A stretch of DNA of 12,888 bases, taken from contig DCIQ01000054.1 in the NCBI GenBank assembly GCA_002317435.1, forward strand, positions 677-13,564, given 5' to 3'. Of the stretch, positions 10,506-12,888 are shown in pieces. The notes under the pieces are model-generated. The model was not told where the DNA came from, searched no databases, and saw nothing but the letters and a program-made list of their open reading frames with translations. Within the stretch, counting starts at the first letter, position 1. The number at the start of each line of letters is the position of its first letter. The position numbers and the translations under genes were made by a program. The DNA is from Bacteroidales bacterium UBA1722. GTDB lineage: Bacteria; Bacteroidota; Bacteroidia; Bacteroidales; UBA932.

Positions 10506-12888
10506 ATGTCTATCAAACGCGTATACACCTTCGGAGGGAAGACTGCGGAAGGGGACGGTTCGATGAGAAACCTCCTCGGCGGCAAGGGCGCCAATCTGGC
10601 AGAAATGTGCAAACTCGAAATTCCGGTACCCGCCGGTTTCACCATCACTACAGAATGTTGTACTGAATATTACGAACTCGGTGGCGGTTATACCCAGCAA
10701 CTGAAAAACGACGTGGCCAAGGCTCTCAAAGCCACTGAGGCCATCATGGGAATGAAATTCGGAGATCCCAAGAATCCTCTTCTGGTAAGTTGCCGTTCCG
10801 GTGCGAGAAGTTCGATGCCCGGCATGATGGATACCATTCTCAACATCGGTCTCTGCTCATCAACCATCCCCGGTATGATAGAAAAGACTCAGAATCCGCG
10901 TTTCGTATATGATGCATACCGCCGTCTCATCATGATGTACTCTGACGTCGTGATGGAGAAAGCGGAAGGCATCGAGCCCAAGGACGGCCAGGCCATCCGC
11001 CAGCAGCTCGACAGGATGATGGAGGAACTCAAGGAAGCCAAGGGTTACAAGAGCGATACCGATATCACCGCAGAGGAACTCAAGGAACTCGCCGAACAGT
11101 TCAAAGTCCGCATCAAGGAAGTCCTCGGAGAAGAATTCCCCGACACCGCGGAGGCCCAGTTATGGGGTTCGATCGGCGGCGTATTCAAATCCTGGAACGG
11201 AAAGCGCGCACAGAAATACCGTCAGATAGAGCAGATACCCGATTCCTGGGGCACTGCCGTAAACGTCCAGTCCATGGTATTCGGAAATATGGGCGAAACC
11301 TCAGCCACCGGTGTGGCCTTCTCCCGCAACCCCGCCAACGGAGACAACAAGTTCTACGGCGAATGGCTCATCAACGCACAGGGTGAGGATGTGGTGGCCG
11401 GTATCCGTACCCCCAACCCCCTCAACAACGCCACGAAGAGCCCTCAGAACGCCCATCTCAAATCACTTGAAGATGCCATGCCCGAGGTTTACAAGGAACT
11501 CGACGATATCCGTCTCCACCTCGAACAGCACTTCAACGACATGCAGGACATAGAGTTCACCATCCAGGAAGGAAAACTCTGGATGCTCCAGTGCCGTATC
11601 GGAAAGAGAACAGGTCTGGCAGCCCTCAACATGGCGATGGATATGCTTGCCGAAGGCATGATCGATGAGAAGACGGCCGTGACGAGAGTGTCACCCGCCC
11701 AGCTCGACGAAATCCTCCATCCCATACTCGATCCCGCTTCGGAGAAAAAGGCCGAAGTGATAGCACACGGTCTTCCCGCATCCCCCGGCGGTGCCGTAGG
11801 TGCCATCGTGTTCACCAACGCCGACGCAGTGGCAGCCGCAGCCGAAGGGAAGAAAGTCATTCTCGTACGCGAAGAAACCTCACCCGAAGACGTGGAAGGC
11901 ATGCGCGCCGCCGCCGGTATCCTCACCCAGAAGGGAGGTATGACCTCACACGCCGCACTCGTGGCACGCGGATGGGGAAAATGCTGCATCGTAGGCTGCG
12001 AAGACATGAAGATAGATCTCGAGAACAAACTCGTATGGTTCGCAGGTTCTGACGTGAAATATACAGAGGGACAGATGTTCTCCCTGAACGGAGCCAAGGG
12101 TGCCGTATATGCCACCGCCATCGACACGATGGACGCTTCCGACAACCCCCGTTTCGTACAGTTCATGAGCATCGCCGACAAATTCCGCAAACTCGGTGTC
12201 CGCACCAATGCCGACTCTCCCGAAGATGCGGCCCGCGCCCTTTCGTTCGGAGCCGAAGGTATCGGACTGTTCCGCATCGAGCACATGTTCTACGGCGCCA
12301 ACTCGGAAATTCCTCTGAGCAAACTCCGCAAGATGATTCTTTCGAAGACAGATGATGAACGCCGTGCCGCCCTCGCGGAACTCGAACCCTTCATCAAGGC
12401 TTCAGTCAAAGGGACCATGAAGGTAATGGACGGACGGCCCGTAACCTTCCGTCTGCTCGATCCCCCGCTTCACGAATTCGTGCCCACCACCCACGACAAG
12501 AAGGAAGAGTTGGCGAACGAACTTCACATAACCGAAGCCGACATCGACAAACGCGGCGAGGCTCTCCACGAAATGAACCCTATGATGGGACACCGCGGAG
12601 TCCGTCTCCACATCACATACCCCATGATCTCCGAGACCCAGTTCCGCGCCATCTTCACGGCCTGTGCCGAACTGAAGAGGGAAGGATATGATCCCAAACC
12701 CGAAATAATGGTTCCCGTAACCATTTCCGAACGTGAGCTGAAGTTCCAGAAGAACATCTGCGAGAAGATCAAGACCGAGGTCGAAATAGCCACCAGACAG
12801 AACTTCGACTATAAATTCGGCACTATGATAGAAATCCCCCGCGCAGCCCTCACCGCCGACAGGATGGCCCGCACCGCCGAGTTCTTCT
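10506..12888 (+). CDS. ppdK: pyruvate, phosphate dikinase (3' end beyond window)
   Basis: PPDK interconverts pyruvate + ATP + phosphate and PEP + AMP + pyrophosphate, linking glycolysis and gluconeogenesis in many anaerobes. The frame is open from ATG 10506 to the edge: 794 codons plus one base. The family is usually 870-910 residues, so about 80-115 are missing. Domains in order: N-terminal ATP-grasp with GGKGANLAEM (25-34) and SCRSGARSSMPGMMDT (95-110); the swivelling phosphohistidine domain with GGMTSHAALVARG, catalytic His482; and the start of the PEP-binding TIM barrel with FGAEGIGLFRIEHMF, RLLDPPLHEF (649-658) and MMGHRG (693-698). The C-terminal catalytic Cys motif would lie past the edge. 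The ATG follows an A/T-rich leader with its own promoter and a terminator upstream, so it is a separate unit from purL-phoH. No damage is seen in the visible part. Confidence 0.96.
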   Translation, partial: MSIKRVYTFGGKTAEGDGSMRNLLGGKGANLAEMCKLEIPVPAGFTITTECCTEYYELGGGYTQQLKNDVAKALKATEAIMGMKFGDPKNPLLVSCRSGARSSMPGMMDTILNIGLCSSTIPGMIEKTQNPRFVYDAYRRLIMMYSDVVMEKAEGIEPKDGQAIRQQLDRMMEELKEAKGYKSDTDITAEELKELAEQFKVRIKEVLGEEFPDTAEAQLWGSIGGVFKSWNGKRAQKYRQIEQIPDSWGTAVNVQSMVFGNMGETSATGVAFSRNPANGDNKFYGEWLINAQGEDVVAGIRTPNPLNNATKSPQNAHLKSLEDAMPEVYKELDDIRLHLEQHFNDMQDIEFTIQEGKLWMLQCRIGKRTGLAALNMAMDMLAEGMIDEKTAVTRVSPAQLDEILHPILDPASEKKAEVIAHGLPASPGGAVGAIVFTNADAVAAAAEGKKVILVREETSPEDVEGMRAAAGILTQKGGMTSHAALVARGWGKCCIVGCEDMKIDLENKLVWFAGSDVKYTEGQMFSLNGAKGAVYATAIDTMDASDNPRFVQFMSIADKFRKLGVRTNADSPEDAARALSFGAEGIGLFRIEHMFYGANSEIPLSKLRKMILSKTDDERRAALAELEPFIKASVKGTMKVMDGRPVTFRLLDPPLHEFVPTTHDKKEELANELHITEADIDKRGEALHEMNPMMGHRGVRLHITYPMISETQFRAIFTACAELKREGYDPKPEIMVPVTISERELKFQKNICEKIKTEVEIATRQNFDYKFGTMIEIPRAALTADRMARTAEFF

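Noticed and set aside
11489..12286. Minus-strand open frame of 265 codons inside ppdK
   Set aside because: The plus strand is an unbroken PPDK frame with the catalytic His motif; the reverse frame is Ser-, Ala- and Pro-rich shadow sequence.

Overview
The window looks like chromosomal DNA of a Bacteroidota (Bacteroidales-type) bacterium. Three things point there: several close or exact matches to the Bacteroidota -7 promoter box TAnnTTTG ahead of genes with A-rich leaders and no clear Shine-Dalgarno; two surface-type lipoproteins; and a large single-chain PurL with a fused glutaminase domain, plus a PIN-PhoH ATPase and a pyruvate phosphate dikinase. The genus cannot be told from the sequence alone.

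Layout: (1) Bases 1-3682 are an accessory-looking surface-protein locus. An unrecognised cysteine-rich lipoprotein (136-1890, minus) and a CotH-kinase-family lipoprotein (2054-3682, plus) are divergently transcribed from a 163-bp shared upstream region. That region carries recognisable -7 boxes and a 7-bp inverted repeat. (2) Bases 3780-5041 are a two-gene minus-strand unit: a DUF975-type membrane protein that stops short of the usual family C-terminus, overlapping a short-chain dehydrogenase/reductase. (3) Bases 5187-10365 are a plus-strand unit: purL, followed by phoH, whose start codon lies inside the end of purL. (4) After a strong hairpin terminator (10385-10428) and an exact -7 box, ppdK starts at 10506 and runs off the right edge.

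The most striking observation is in purL. The family-conserved sequence is continuous only if two single-base +1 shifts are accepted, at about 5361 and about 5539-5541. Each lies directly after, or within a few bases of, an in-frame CCC proline codon. The remaining roughly 1150 codons are intact. Assembly or sequencing error or recent gene decay is the simplest reading; true +1 recoding is a testable alternative.

The second point of interest is the divergent lipoprotein pair. A secreted or surface CotH-type kinase beside an unknown Cys-rich lipoprotein suggests, as inference only, a kinase-substrate or co-regulated pair. No CRISPR array, tRNA, rRNA, transposase or integrase was seen.
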